A stretch of DNA of 64,000 bases, taken from the NCBI GenBank assembly GCA_030068145.1, contig JAPJBO010000068.1, positions 62,001 through 126,000 on the forward strand, read 5' to 3'. Positions 23,528 to 41,284 of the stretch are shown here, one piece after another. The notes beneath the pieces are model-generated. The model was not told the origin of the DNA, searched no databases, and saw only the letters and a program-made list of their open reading frames with translations. Source of the DNA: Diplonema papillatum (Eukaryota > Euglenozoa > Diplonemea > Diplonemida > Diplonemidae). Each line of letters opens with the position of its first letter. Within the stretch, counting starts at the first letter, position 1. The position numbers were made by a program, and so were the translations under genes.

Positions 23528-23870
23528 TCAGCTTGAAAGGAAACGCTCGACGATGCTGCCCGACAAAGAACCGAAGGGATCCCAAGTGCTGTGACCACCG
23601 AACCACGTGTTGAACGGACGTGAGGTCATGCGGGTCTACCCCTACACGACAAATCACACATACACAACAGGTCAACGTCCTGAGTGAGAAAACAACACAC
23701 GTTTGTATTGTATTTGCCCCTTACCTCTATGTTTCCTCCCTTCCGTTCGGAGTCGAAGCAGCTACGTCGAGTATTTTCTCGCTGTCTCACTTTCTCCGAA
23801 GAAGACTTGATGCCAGCATCAACCGTGCACGAAAAAGGCAGCGTTCGGCCTAAGCATTAAACTAAGTTAA
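23528..23870 (-). repeat. family B copy, inverted, joined to a TGATGC/GCATCAA repeat
   Basis: Bases 23530-23780 match 9270-9560. They run into GACTTGATGCCAGCATCAAC (23805), the block related to 2390, 26329 and 47889. No gene is present. Confidence 0.65.
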
Positions 23871-24057
23871 CCCTCCCTCAGGGCGTCCGGACCCTGGAAT
23901 CAGCTGATAACCCCCCTTACGGACAAAGTAGAAGAAGGTTGCCCAGGGTGCAGAAAGCCTCCTGAACAGGTCTCGTCACGCGTCTGTTCACAGCAGTGAA
24001 CATTGGTGTGATCAGAATCAGGGTTAGCCGGGGTATCACCTTAGAACTGTTACGAAC

Positions 24058-24535
24058 AAGAGGAATCCAACTGGGGGGGTTGCGACTTGCCGGAGTTGTG
24101 TCTGGTTCTTGAAGAGGAATCCAACTGGGGGTTGCGACTTGCCGGAGTTGTGTCTGGTTCTTGAAGAGGAATCCAACTGGGGGTTGCGACTTGCCGGAGT
24201 TGTGTCTGGTTCTTGAAGAGGAATCCAACTGGGGGGGTTGCGACTTGCCGGAGTTGTGTCTGGTTCTTGAAGAGGAATCCAACTGGGGGTTGCGACTTGC
24301 CGGAGTTGTGTCTGGTTCTTGAAGAGGAATCCAACTGGGGGTTGCGACTTGCCGGAGTTGTGTCTGGTTCTTGAAGAGGAATCCAACTGGGGGGGTTGCG
24401 ACTTGCCGGAGTTGTGTCTGGTTCTTGAAGAGGAATCCAACTGGGGGTTGCGACTTGCCGGAGTTGTGTCTGGTTCTTGAAGAGGAATCCAACTGGGGGG
24501 GTTGCGACTTGCCGGAGTTGTGTCTGGTTCTTGAA
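24058..24535. repeat. 52-bp tandem array, nine copies
   Basis: Nine near-identical units contain AGGAATCCAACTGGGGG and GCGACTTGCCGGAGTTGTG. Units differ only in the length of one G run, giving 52 or 55-56 bp. Spacing is direct and gapless, with no distinct spacers, so this is not a CRISPR array. Confidence 0.95.
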
Positions 24536-25516
24536 CACTGACGTCTAGCAACTACTGGACGTGGGCACTGGACACTGCAGCCGGACACCCACCACGAACG
24601 CAGAAACACTGAACACCGAACAAGTGCAATGACTACGGCTGTGCTACAACCAAAACGCGTGTAAATATCCGAAAAGCGGGTGTGACACCTGCTTTATTAG
24701 TACTAACAATCTCGGGTTGCCGTTCAATGGGCTGTGCAGGGAGGCAGCGTGTTTTGATGGTTGATCAGAATTCCTTACCTGAAACTGACAGGGTAAATAC
24801 AAGTGGGAAAACGATCAACCGGCACGCACAAACAAAACGAAACACGTGAAGTTTGGCTCCCGTGTAGCAGGCTTTCCCTGGTACCACTTGTGCCACGAAG
24901 ATACAAATTCCGATAACAATCCGTGTGAAAGAAAGAAAGTCTGCAAAATGAAGCCGCCCGAACAATACAGTTTTTAGGAAGGGGAGTTGCCCATGTCCTC
25001 CGTCCGTAGGGGGGTTCAGGCTTTTTTTTTTTTTTTTTTTTGACCAGGTTTTGGCCAATAGTTGACAACACCCCACCGTGTGCCCCTCGTATCCCCTCAC
25101 AAATGCTAGCCCGATTGAGCCTGCCCACCGCTATCCCCTGCAACTGCTTCGCATTGCCTGCCGCTGTTGAGGTGGAAGGGTGGAGGGAGGGGGGGGGGGG
25201 GATTGAACCAAAAGCGAAGGAAGGTCTTTGTGACAACCAATAGGTCTTTCTCTCCCCCCCCCCGGTCTCTTCACTTAGAATCGGAGAACTTCTTTCCGCC
25301 TTTTCCTTTTCCTTTGTCGCTGCGCGCCGCCTTGCAGCATACCGATGGTAAATTTGTTGCATTAGTGTGTGGGCCTTTGAAGCGTGGATGATGCCTCTCG
25401 CGCTGCTCCCCTTGAGGTTCCTGGCTCATGCCAAAGCGCCGCCGCCCGGGTTAAGGGGTTGCGGCATCAGGCGTGGGCCAAGGCCAGGGAGGCTGTTCGG
25501 AGGGGTCACCAGCCAC
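24536..25516. other. spacer with dispersed-repeat pieces and homopolymers
   Basis: Bases 24698-24810 belong to a family with TAGTACTAACAATCTTG and GATCAGAATTCCTTACCTGA, also at 34834-34975 and inverted at 31640-31760. A T run (~22) lies at 25021 and G/C runs near 25190 and 25255. Bases 25385-25510 are protein-like on plus but have no start or motif. Confidence 0.5.
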
Positions 25517-25656
25517 AATTTGTCGCATTAGTGTGATTGTCAGGCCTTCGACTACCCTGAGCAACGCACTAAGCACACTCCGTGTCCACGTCACAGCAGC
25601 ATAGTGCGTTGCTCAGGGTAGTCGAAGGCCTGACAATCACACTAATGCAACAAATT
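25517..25656. mobile_element. fold-back element (MITE-like)
   Basis: A 54-bp arm (25517-25570) and its reverse complement (25603-25656) differ at one base and are separated by 32 bp. The arm contains TGATTGTCAGGCCTTCGACT. A single arm also occurs at 31890-31943. No coding capacity. I could not settle a target duplication. Confidence 0.8.
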
Positions 25657-25826
25657 TACACTAAGCACACTCCGTGTCCACGTCACAGCAGATGGAACGC
25701 GTTTGTTGCGCTGACGCGGGGGCGGCCTACGAGTGGGTGTCGTTGTGGCCTCCCGGCCGGAGCCATCGTTGGATGGTCTCTGTTAGCTATCCCCTTCGGA
25801 GAAAACCTGATGCTGGCGCTCTTTTC

Positions 25827-25996
25827 CTAGACCTGCCGAACGTGACCAAAATACGTGACATTCTTCCAATTCGAGTATGCCATCGAGGGAAAGGTTACGC
25901 TGCTGCGGCCGCAAAAACTCTTCCGCTACAAGATTTCGCTCACAACTTCAAGAAGGAGTTCGCTTACAAGTGCTCGGAAATCAGTACCATCTTCCT
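25827..25996 (+). CDS. possible exon or gene relic
   Basis: TTTCCTAG at 25820-25827 precedes a stretch that is protein-like in two consecutive frames: FQFEYAIEGKVTLLRPQKLF, then HNFKKEFAYKCSEISTIFL. It ends at ACG/GTGAGT (25996), a good donor. A one-base shift between the two parts suggests a relic. It lies 480 bp before the oxidoreductase gene and could be the last remnant of an upstream gene. Family unknown. Confidence 0.3.
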
Positions 25997-26124
25997 GACA
26001 ACGGTGAGTGCCGTGGACAACTTCTAGTTAGCTTGTCCTCATCAAACATGCATGAGAGGCAGTGCTCTGTCTAAACAGTGTTTTTCCTGTGTGGCTAAAA
26101 AATATTTTGATAGAATGACACCTC

Positions 26125-26262
26125 AACACAGTACGTTCGAAGAGGTAGTCACACCGCGGCTAATGACGGCCACCTCTACCTATATTAGGCAGGTTCTAAC
26201 TTCAAACCTCATTTCACGGTCTCCCAGGACTTTGAAGCCCGCCAGCCTTAGAAATAGCATAG
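26125..26262 (+). repeat. dispersed repeat X flanking the oxidoreductase exon
   Basis: The block with AGGTTCTAACTTCAAACCTC and GCCCGCCAGCCTTA recurs at 28440-28575 inside the gene's intron. The intron copy is preceded by GAAGGACTTCAAGCCC, which is also found in the exon at 26777, hinting that a bit of exon was copied with it. Confidence 0.75.
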
Positions 26263-26473
26263 CGAGGTGCAGGGCTTCTCTCTACCTCGAATACCTCCGC
26301 TCACCCCCTCTCTCCTTCGCAGAAACCCTGATGTTGGCATCAAACATGCAGTGAGAGGCAGTGTCCTGCCTACTACCCTGCTACTTGCTCACCACATTTT
26401 GTCGACACACTGAACGAACACTTTTGGTTTCAACACCACTTACCACTCAGAAATCAAAGAGGAACTCGAATCA

Positions 26474-30152
<3,679 letters not shown>

Positions 30153-30645
30153 AATGCTCACCCTAAGGCAGAATCAGACGCGACGTCACAGGAAGCCCAG
30201 AAGACCCAAAGAGTTGGAGGAAAAAAAATGGAAAAGAGAGAAAAGAGAGACGAAAGGAAAAAAAAGAAGAGAAAGAAGAAAAAAAAAGAAAACAAGAATA
30301 CGATAAAAAAAGAGATACATACTCGGAACAATACTCCGGAAGAAGCGATCATTTTCCCTCCCTCCACTCTAGTCCCCCCCCAGCCCTCCCAGACTGAACC
30401 CACGAAGAAGACTTCATTCATCTCTTTCCACCTGTTTCTTTTCTATTCTTTTGTTTTCTTTTTTTTTGATGTCCAACAGTAGCCTACCTTGTCCCTTCGT
30501 TGTGTTTGTTGCGAATTAACTGTTGTTTTAATTCGGAAAAAAAGTGGTCGTCAAGGAAGATGTTGGCAGTGTGGCTGGATGGGTGTTTATTTCGTCCGCC
30601 GCAAAAAAGCCCCCCCCCCCCCCCCCTCCCAAGTAAGATGGGTGG
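30153..30645. other. 3' flank of the oxidoreductase gene
   Basis: The interval is purine-rich at 30220-30320 (long AAAAG/GAAAG runs), then pyrimidine-rich with an AT-rich tail. The gene's 3' end should lie here, but no clear AATAAA is seen. A C run of ~18 lies at 30609. Confidence 0.5.
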
Positions 30646-31425
30646 CAACCTCACACCGCTGTCCTGTCTGCAGGCGCTCAGGTTCCGAGCTCATGGCGGT
30701 CTGCCCACTTGTACAGATAGATACCGTCGTCGTCCACTGCTGTAAACGATGCCGTGTCAGGATCGAGGGAAGTCATTTTGGCTCCCACGGCACTCCCCGA
30801 ACGAGAAATCAAAGATTATGGGGTACATTCGCAAGGCTGAAACTTAAAGGAATCGACGGAATGACGCCACTAGGCGTGAGAGTATGCGGCTTAATTTGAC
30901 TCAACACGGGGAATTTTACTAGGTCAGGACGATCTCAAGGATTGACAGATTGCGAGCTCTTTCTCGATGATTTGTGCGGTGGTGCATGGCCGCTCCTGGT
31001 TGGTGGAGTGATTTGTCAGGTCGTTTCCGTTAACGAACGAGATCTCGACCCTTAAATAGGTGGGCGTGTCGTTGTAGGGGGTGTCTTTTGGCATCGGCGG
31101 CTTGCTGCTTACCCGAGACGCGCACTACTTCTTAAGGGGACTGCGCGCGACTTATAGCGCGCGGAAGAGCGAGCCAATAGCAGGTCTGTGATGCTCCTAA
31201 ATGTCCTAGGCTGCACGCGCACTACACTGACGCATTAACGAGTTTGAGAGCCTTCCGGCTACCTATCTTGAAGAGGATGGGAAATCTTTTGAACTTGCGT
31301 CGTGATGAGGATCGATGATTGCAATTAGGTCCCATGGCTTAAAGGACCGAAGCACGGCGCAGACAGGACACATCAGCGGTGCCGAGCGCGGACCCATTCG
31401 AGGCACGTTCTTCTGCGCAGCTCTC
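30646..31425 (+). repeat. family E repeat split by an rRNA fragment
   Basis: Bases 30648-30705 match 19422-19477, and bases 31334-31420 match 19488-19560 (CTTAAAGGACCGAAGCACGG and onward). At 19422 the two halves are joined by about ten bases. Here they are separated by 18S rRNA sequence. Confidence 0.8.
30713..31330 (+). rRNA. 18S rRNA internal fragment, divergent
   Basis: The sequence begins ACAGATAGATACCGTCGT and contains CTGAAACTTAAAGGAAT, CGGCTTAATTTGACTCAACA, GGTGGTGCATGGCCG, GTTGGTGGAGTGATTTGTC, GTTAACGAACGAGA, CAGGTCTGTGATGCTC, and GAACTTGCGTCGTGATGAGG to GCAATTA. This is the 3' domain of small-subunit rRNA from about helix 27 into helix 44, without the 5' half and the last ~150 bases. 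Differences at normally fixed places (GAATCGACGGAATG, GGGGAATTTTACT) mark either a fast-evolving lineage or a decayed copy. Because both ends lie inside a dispersed repeat, it is a displaced fragment and not a working rDNA unit. Confidence 0.92.
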
Positions 31426-32754
31426 CCCCCCCACCCCATCCCCGCCCTTTGTCTCTGCAACCTTTTTTTCGGTGTATCTGTTCTCCCATTCATTTTCGTT
31501 TTTTTATTTTATTTTCGAAAGTAGTCAAATTGCTAAGTCAATACCCGCAGAGGACTAGCCGGCTGGACCTCTCGCGCTTCGGTGCTCAAAAAACAGAGAT
31601 CCGACCTTTCTTTTGTTGTTGTTTGTGCGTGCCGGTTGATCGTTTTCCCACTTGTATTTACCCTGTGTGTATTCAGGTAAGGAATTCTGATCAACCACCC
31701 TACGTCTTTTTAGCCTGCACAATACATTGAAGGGCAACCCACAAGATTGTTAGTACTAAAAAAAAGGTCCACCCCTCGAGCCTCCAACCATTCAATTTCG
31801 CGGCCATTCTTCTCTGGCCAATAAATGAGCGCAGTGCCGGCGTCGTCGCCTGCAGCGCTCGTCATCGGCTCCGGCCGACAACATTTGTGAATTTGTTGCA
31901 TTAGTGTGATTGTCAGGCCTTCGACTACCCTGAGCAACGCACTGTGCACACTACATTGCACAGTGTTTATTTGATGTCAACAATGCATTTTCTGGTAACA
32001 AAAATCAGTAGTTGGCAGCGTATTACATGAAACCTCACCGAAACAGGTGAGTTCCGCTTAGTGCCACCAACCAAAATGTTGTTTGTGTGCACTCTAAAAA
32101 CAAAAAAAGCGCCACCTACTAATTTCTTTGTACATTGGTTGCATGGGGGTGTGTTTGCGAGGCCTTTCGACGTGCCCAGAGCACCGCACACAACACCAGT
32201 TTTTTCACGACGCTTTCGCAGCCTTCCCCAACCCCACCCAACCCCCCCCCTTCCCCACATCCCATTCTGTGCTAAAGAAAGAAACATCCCCGGCCGCGAA
32301 CGCTACGAACCGCATTAGTCGAGCTTCCGGCCCCAAGCAAGTACTGATACGGGGGAGGGGGGTGAGCGGGGTGGATGAAAACTACGCATTTCTTCCCCCT
32401 TTGCATCAACGGTGCCTCTTCTTCTTTTTTTTGTGAGTAGGCAGAGCCGAGCCACGACTTCATGTCAGTGTCGGGAACTAGGGGGAGGGGGTTGCACCCC
32501 GGACACCTGTTGGAGGAGGTCATCAGGTTTGCACTGATTACGTCCCTGTCGTTGGTGCCGATTGGCAGTGGGATGGAGCTTGGGAGAGGGATTCTGACGA
32601 TGGCCCTGTGGACTCCGGGCAAGAAGTTGCAGCCGGCAAGACACCAACGTCTTCCGTCTGCAGCATGCCACAGGGCCCGCGTGGTGCACTCCAGCAACTT
32701 TTGCTCCAGTGAAACCAGACTCTCCAAAAAAGCGGGCGTGCACAACCTGTTTCC
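31426..32754. other. spacer with dispersed repeats and weak minus-strand frames
   Basis: Bases 31640-31760 are the inverted copy of the 24698/34834 family. Bases 31890-31943 are one arm of the fold-back element at 25517. Bases 31968-32125 are family D. Minus-strand stretches at 31755-31880 and 32460-32740 have protein-like composition but no motif or start, so no gene is called. Confidence 0.5.
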
Positions 32755-32996
32755 GGGTAGGGATGCACACCCTATTTCACACCCTATTTTACACCCCTAT
32801 TTCACGCCCTATTTCCGGGTGTGCACACCCTATTTCGCACCCTATTTCCGGGTGTGCACACTCATTTTGCACCCTATTTCCGGGTGTGCACACCCTATTT
32901 CGCACCCTATTTCCGGGTGTGCACACCCTATTTCGCACCCTATTTCCGGGTGTGCACACTCATTTCGCACCCTATTTCCGGGTGTGGTCACACCCG
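32755..32996. repeat. ~33-bp tandem array
   Basis: About seven units alternate CACCCTATTTC and CCGGGTGTGCACA. The first units are irregular. The array is followed by GGTCACACCCGCAC. Confidence 0.9.
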
Positions 32997-35997
<3,001 letters not shown>

Positions 35998-36206
35998 CCG
36001 AACCTTCTTCCCGGCCTGTGGCTTCTTTTTCTTATAAATCCCCCCCCCCCCCCCCCCCCACTCACGCACACACACACACCCACTCTCTCTCTTTCTCTCT
36101 CGCTCTCTTGAAGGCTTCTTCTCGTTTGCCGGGCTTCCCTGCATCCTCTGGTCAACGACTTTCAGTCTTTTCATTTTGACGGATTTCTTCTCCCCAAAGT
36201 GCCCCT

Positions 36207-36318
36207 CCTTTTTTGTGTTAACAATGCATTGTTGGTACTAAAATTAGTAGTTGGCTGCGTACTACATGAAACTTACCAAAGCAGGTGAGTTCCGCGAGTG
36301 TGCACAAACAAAACGCAC
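36207..36318 (+). repeat. family D copy
   Basis: It matches 27632-27740 from TTTGTGTTAACAATGCATTG onward and lacks the end of the unit. Confidence 0.75.
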
Positions 36319-36401
36319 TAACAATCTTGCTGGAAATGACACAAGGGAACTACAAGTGGAAAACGATCAATCAAAACGAAGCGCTTGTCTTTTTATAATA
36401 C

Positions 36402-36535
36402 TATAATTGACATTTCAATGATAACCCTCAGGATGGAATTGAAAGAAGATTAATTATCTGATAACTCTCGGCGACGTCGAAGGACACTGGACGAGAGCAC
36501 CAGCTCAACTCCCTCGCATCGAAAGGCGAGAAATT
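36402..36535 (+). repeat. R1 repeat, first direct copy
   Basis: About 133 bp (from ATAATTGACATTTCAATGAT to GCGAGAAATTT) are identical to 40191-40325 and present inverted at 12894-12975. The two direct copies are 3.8 kb apart. Confidence 0.9.
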
Positions 36536-36734
36536 TGTGTCTTGGTGTGGCGCGAGACAGATATGCAGAATAATCGCGAATGCAGGAGGGCAGATGAGAC
36601 GAGGATCCAGATGTGGAGACGAGGTGCAGACTGACGCGAGCGAGTGTGGGAAACAGGCATGTTCAAGGAGATAGTGGATCGTCGGCGTACCGAGTGTCTA
36701 TAGGCACGCTCGGGGACGAGTCAGTTTCCGAACG

Positions 36735-37660
36735 CCATGTGCTGGAATCAGGCATGCGCGGGAGGAGGTGCCGGGCGTCTGGAATCAGGCCCGCGCACGT
36801 TGGCCCGCTGGCCGTCATGCGTCTGGAATCAGGCATGATAATGGTCAGCAGTACCGAGCGTCTGGAATCAGGCTCGAGTACGGGTCAACGCTCCGAACGC
36901 CATGTGCTGGAATCAGGCATGCGCGGGAGGAGGTGCCGGGCGTCTGGAATCAGGCCCGTGCACGTTGGCCCGCTGGCCGTCATGCGTCTGGAATCAGGCA
37001 TGATAATGGTCAGCAGTACCGAGCGTCTGGAATCAGGCTCAGGGTCAACGCTCCGAACGCCATGTGCTGGAATCAGGCATGCGCGGGAGGAGGTGCCGGG
37101 CGTCTGGAATCAGGCCCGTGCACGTTGGCCCGCTGGCCGTCATGCGTCTGGAATCAGGCATGATAATGGTCAGCAGTACCGAGCGTCTGGAATCAGGCTC
37201 AGTACGGGTCAACGCTCCGAACGCCATGTGCTGGAATCAGGCATGTGCGGGAGGAGGTGCCGGGCGTCTGGAATCAGGCCCGTGCACGTTGGCCCGCTGG
37301 CAGTCATGCGTCTGGCATCAGGCATGATAATGGTCAGCAGTACCGAGCGTCTGGAATCAGGCTCAGTACGGGTCAACGCTCCGAACGCCATGTGCTGGAA
37401 TCAGGCATGTGCGGGAGGAGGTGCCGGGCGTCTGGAATCAGGCCCGTGCACGTTGGCCCGCTGGCCGTCATGCGTCTGGAATCAGGCATGATAATGGTCA
37501 GCAGTACCGAGCGTCTGGAATCAGGCTCAGTACGGGTCAACGCTCCGAACGCCATGTGCTGGAATCAGGCATGTGCGGGAGGAGGTGCCGGGCGGCTGGG
37601 ATCAGGCCCGTGCACGTTGGCCCACTGGCCGTCATGCATCTGGAATCAGCATGATAAGGG
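36735..37660. repeat. ~164-bp tandem array, about 5.6 copies
   Basis: Each unit carries the 12-mer TCTGGAATCAGG or a close variant three or four times, so the unit itself grew from a shorter repeat. Units become irregular after 37600 and fade out by 37900. The 292-codon plus frame through it is a by-product. Confidence 0.95.
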
Positions 37661-38329
37661 TCAGCGTAGCGAGCGTCAGAGTACGAGTCATTGCTCCGCG
37701 TGTGCTCGAAGCAGCCAGGCGCGGGAGGTCGGGCGTCTGGAATCAGGCCCCCGCTGGCGTCCTACTTCTGGATCGGGTATGATAATGGTCAGCGGTACGG
37801 GCGTCTGGGAGTTGGCTATGTACGGGTCGATGCTCCTAACGCCATGTACTTGAATCAGGCACGCGCCGGCAGGCGATCAACACGGACAGATCCAGAAGTT
37901 TCAAATTATATTTCGACTTCAGCGCTTACACGATTTGCTCAGAGTCCACCTTGGTACACTCGAGCATCGCCACCTTCGACCTGACGAGGTCGGCGGTCTC
38001 GTACAGGTTCTTGTTGATGTTTTGAGGATGTCGTTTAGGGTCTCGGAAGGGCGGATCGTAAGAACACGCGCGCAAAGTAGCGTAGTCATATCTGCCGAGC
38101 AACGCAGGTCTCAGGAGATTTGCTATTGGGTGAGTCCAGAGCGAAGGGTTGCGAACGAGAGCGGCATCAGCAAAGCTGTTGCTGTCGAAATGAAGGTGTC
38201 GCTGCGCATGACCGACAGGTTCGCGGAGATGGCCAGACAGCTCATGCGGTCCACGAGTGGATCACGAGGGTTAGCATTGCTAGAGAATCCGAAGGGGGCT
38301 GCGGTCGTCATAGGTCAGGATGCGAAAAG
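37661..38329. other. spacer, no convincing gene
   Basis: Diverged units of the 164-bp array continue to about 37880. A 135-codon plus frame (37935-38342) has a stretch AVEMKVSLRMTDRFAEMARQ that looks protein-like, but the minus strand is open too, and no family is recognised. Confidence 0.35.
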
Positions 38330-38680
38330 TCTGGGGCGATAAACCTCTGCCGGCGTCGCGGTTAGCTCTTCGCGCGTGATGTGACATGCTTTCGCCTCTG
38401 ACATTCCATGGAACTGCCGAGGTCGGTCGTCGCTTCTTCTTTCGCGTCGCTGTCGTCTTTCCGTTGAACCGTTCTTGGGGCCAGCCCGTGATGGAGATGC
38501 AGCGATCTTCGGTGAGAAAGCGTCGGTACCGCACCATAACCCCTTATGGCTGCGGTCCTATGCAGGTGGTAGTGAGCTGTGGATTCTGTTGGTAGGCCTG
38601 TTACGGTGGCTTCATTACTCCTGGTCTTGGAAAGACTGGTACCTGGAGACGACTTGTGCAAATTCCTAGGCACCTCCGGG
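38330..38680 (-). mobile_element. diverged copy of the LINE-like 3' region
   Basis: On the minus strand the frame ending near 38364 closes with QRRKHVTSRAKS and a stop, matching the RRKHDTSRAKR end of the frame at 53784. The following ~45 bases (TTTATCGCCCCAGA, then TTCGCATCC) match the 3' end seen at 53729-53790. Further upstream only a basic, acidic-patch style is shared. It lacks the 10-bp terminal repeats of the other copies. Confidence 0.55.
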
Positions 38681-39984
38681 ACATGATGTCGACCGGCAGG
38701 GCGGTAAGCCGGTAATGCTGGTTTTTGCGTCTTTTCAGAAGGGTGAAGGACCGTGCTAAGCGCACTCTACCGGCGGGCGGGTACGAAGAAGGACCGCGCC
38801 CAACGGCAACCCCACTCTCGAGTGGTGACTTACGGACCCGAAGGGCCTCACATATACGCGAACGCGAGGCCTCGCGGGGGTCCTTACGCAGAAGGCTCAC
38901 CTCAGTTCTTGCGAGAAACGCGCACGGGGATTACCCAAACATAGCTGAAGCCGAATCGAAGCCGCAGTGATAGCCCTGTGGGGTTGGTTGCAAATAATGA
39001 CTGAGGCTGCCAGGTAATCGTTGTCGACGTCAGCGCGACGCTACGGCAGCATGGTAACGGGTGCGTCTCGAATGGAGGAAATGACACGGTCGGAACTCCT
39101 ACGGCTATGGTACCTTGTGAGGCCCATCAACGACCTAAGCTGCGGCAACTCAGGGGTCCTCTCCGGGAGGTGGCGCCAGGGCGTTCGCTCCTTGCGTTGT
39201 CTAGGTGCGCCGGCGATGCAGTGATCTACTCACAGTTCACGCTTCGCGGCTGGTCGGAAGGCAGAGTGCGCCTGCGACAGTTGGACCGAGGCCGTGCCTG
39301 GGTACCCGCAAGACGTGCCCGACTTTCAACGGAAGTTGGAGCTTCACATCAAAACGCTAGCCGCCGCCGTAGGCCGCGCAATTGCCAAGAAGAAAAGAGT
39401 CCGTGACATGTTACGACGGTGCTTCCCGTGAGACGGGCTCGCCCGCCAGCCAGAACGGCCCCGGCTGTGTCGACGTTGACGCTGTCACCCTCGGGAACGG
39501 GGCCGCGGCCTGCACCGCGCCTCCGACGGAGAGATCTACGCCCGCCTGAAGTGCGAGGTAGTAGTGAGGCGACCCTAGGAGAGATGGTCCCTGTACTCCA
39601 ACTCGTCGTCTCTCTCTCGGGCCGCGCAGGAACGAGTTGAACTGTAGCTTGAGCGATCCCGGGGAGCTGAACCCGGCGGACCCTCCGGGCGGGCGCCCCT
39701 TCGACTCTTGGGAGCGGAAGGCGAGCGAAGGATGCGAGTGTGACGGTTGCATAGTGCTTTTCACTTCTGCAAAGGAGGACACCCAGGGCTCCTCCCGGGA
39801 CAGGTCGATGAGAACTGCCAGAGGCACGCAGAATTAAAGCAAAGGAGGCGGGGAAGGAAGTAGGCGCGAGGCGATGTACTCCGCTGTCTCGGGAATTTTG
39901 AGTGTCCGTTTCTTCCTCGCGTGTGAGGACGAGGAAGTACGGGCCTCTCAGACGGCGATGGGAACGAGGCCCGGGTCAGCGATG
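38681..39984. other. GC-rich block with short protein-like frames
   Basis: The best is a plus-strand stretch at about 39230-39420 ending DVPDFQRKLELHIKTLAAAV, then KKKRVRDMLRRCFP and TGA. It could be the C-terminus of an ORF from an element, but competing frames are also open. Bases 39530-39612 repeat 12986-13050. The block lies inside a cluster of R1/R2 repeats and may be the body of a decayed element. Confidence 0.35.
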
Positions 39985-40325
39985 GGAGCGCCGCTAGGCA
40001 CCTGCCCCGCTCAAGCGGGGCTCCATCTGGAAAGAGACAAGGCTAGCGAGCCGAACAGGCCTGCTAGATTTCCAGGCCAGCGGCTTACCCGGGCCGTCGA
40101 CTTCCCAACGCGTAGTAAGCGCAGCTAACGTCGAGCAATAGTGCGACACCACGGCAACTGCCTTTTCTGTCAGAGGGAGTTGAGAGAAAATTAATTGACA
40201 TTTCAATGATAACCCTCAGGATGGAATTGAAAGAAGATTAATTATCTGATAACTCTCGGCGACGTCGAAGGACACTGGACGAGAGCACCAGCTCAACTCC
40301 CTCGCATCGAAAGGCGAGAAATTTC
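39985..40325 (+). repeat. R2 repeat followed by R1 repeat
   Basis: R2 (about 39987-40196) contains GCCGCTAGGCACCTGCCCCG and GTCGACTTCCCAACGCG. It recurs at 41067-41284, also ending GAGAGAAAATTAAT. R1 (40191-40325) starts in the last bases of R2. Confidence 0.9.
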
Positions 40326-40513
40326 CCACCCACCCGCCCGGAACATCCATCAGGAGTGGATGGAGGAGCGGAGTCAGGCGCAGAAGAGCCAGAGCTGGGT
40401 GAAGGAGCCGTTCCGAAGAGAGTGGCGGCCTGCTAGACCGAAGCGCGGGACGCGGTAGGATGGGCTGCATGCTGCGTCCACCTGAAGGTTTCTGTGAGCT
40501 GAAGGGCTGAGCC

Positions 40514-40921
40514 ATGGCCGACGTCAGCGCCGATGCTGGAGGCCCACGGTGCATTGAAGCCATGCGGTCTCCCAACCGAGGGAAGAGCTACATCGCGCAT
40601 GACCGCTCACACGGCGCCCTCACTGTGAAGGGTTGCCCGCGGCGGATCAGGGTTCGATCGATGGCCGTGCTCGTCTATCGTCCATTGGATGAAGGAAACA
40701 GATTTGAAGTAAGTGCGCACGAACGAAGGAAGCACCAGATCTGTTTTCTTTTGACTGAAGGGACAATAGGGAAACTGTGGCAGATCCGGAAGGAGACGAC
40801 TGGAGAACTGGAGCTGACGGCGAAGATGAGGTCGTCGTTTTTCTTCCTCGTGGAAGTGAGCGCTTCCAACGAGAGCTGCGAGGGCAACGTGGGGCTGAGA
40901 GCGATCCGGCCGCCTTTGTAG
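40514..40921 (+). CDS. hypothetical ORF, 135 codons
   Basis: ATG 40514 opens a frame with a stretch VLVYRPLDEGNRFEVSAHER and a Lys/Glu-rich end. It lies between the two R2 copies. The opposite strand is open for a similar length, so this is weak. No family is recognised. Confidence 0.2.
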   Translation: MADVSADAGGPRCIEAMRSPNRGKSYIAHDRSHGALTVKGCPRRIRVRSMAVLVYRPLDEGNRFEVSAHERRKHQICFLLTEGTIGKLWQIRKETTGELELTAKMRSSFFFLVEVSASNESCEGNVGLRAIRPPL

Positions 40922-41062
40922 TCTTGTGCCGGCGAAAGATGCGGGTTTGCGTTCTCGGTAGCGGACCGGCATTCTTTTCGCGTTTCGTTGTGCAAGCCCC
41001 CCGCACACCAGCACAAATCACGGTGATGTGTCATCCGCATCTATTGCTCGACCTGCCTTACT

Positions 41063-41284
41063 CGGCAGCCGGGAGCGCCGCTAGGCACCTGCCCCGCTCA
41101 AGCGGGGCTCCATCTGGAAAGAGACAAGGCTAGCGAGCCGAACAGGCCTGCTAGACCTTTCCAGGCCAGCGGCTTACCCGGGCCGTCGACTTCCCAACGC
41201 GTAGTAAGTGCAGCTAACGTCGAGCAATAGTGCGACACCACGGCAACTGCCTTTTCTGTCAGAGGGAGTTGAGAGAAAATTAAT
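41063..41284 (+). repeat. R2 repeat, second copy
   Basis: About 217 bp match 39985-40197 with two inserted bases and a few changes. It ends 220 bp before the start of the dehydrogenase gene. Confidence 0.9.

Noticed and set aside
24036-24609. CRISPR-like regular repeats
   Set aside because: Units follow one another without unique spacers, in a eukaryotic genome; this is a plain tandem array.
36613-37853. 292- and 202-codon frames with a repeating CWNQACAGGG pattern
   Set aside because: They only read the 164-bp tandem array, and the opposite strand is open too.
36402-40325. R1 direct copies as ends of one retroelement
   Set aside because: The copies are short (133 bp), R2 copies interleave with different spacing, and no polymerase or integrase-like sequence lies between.
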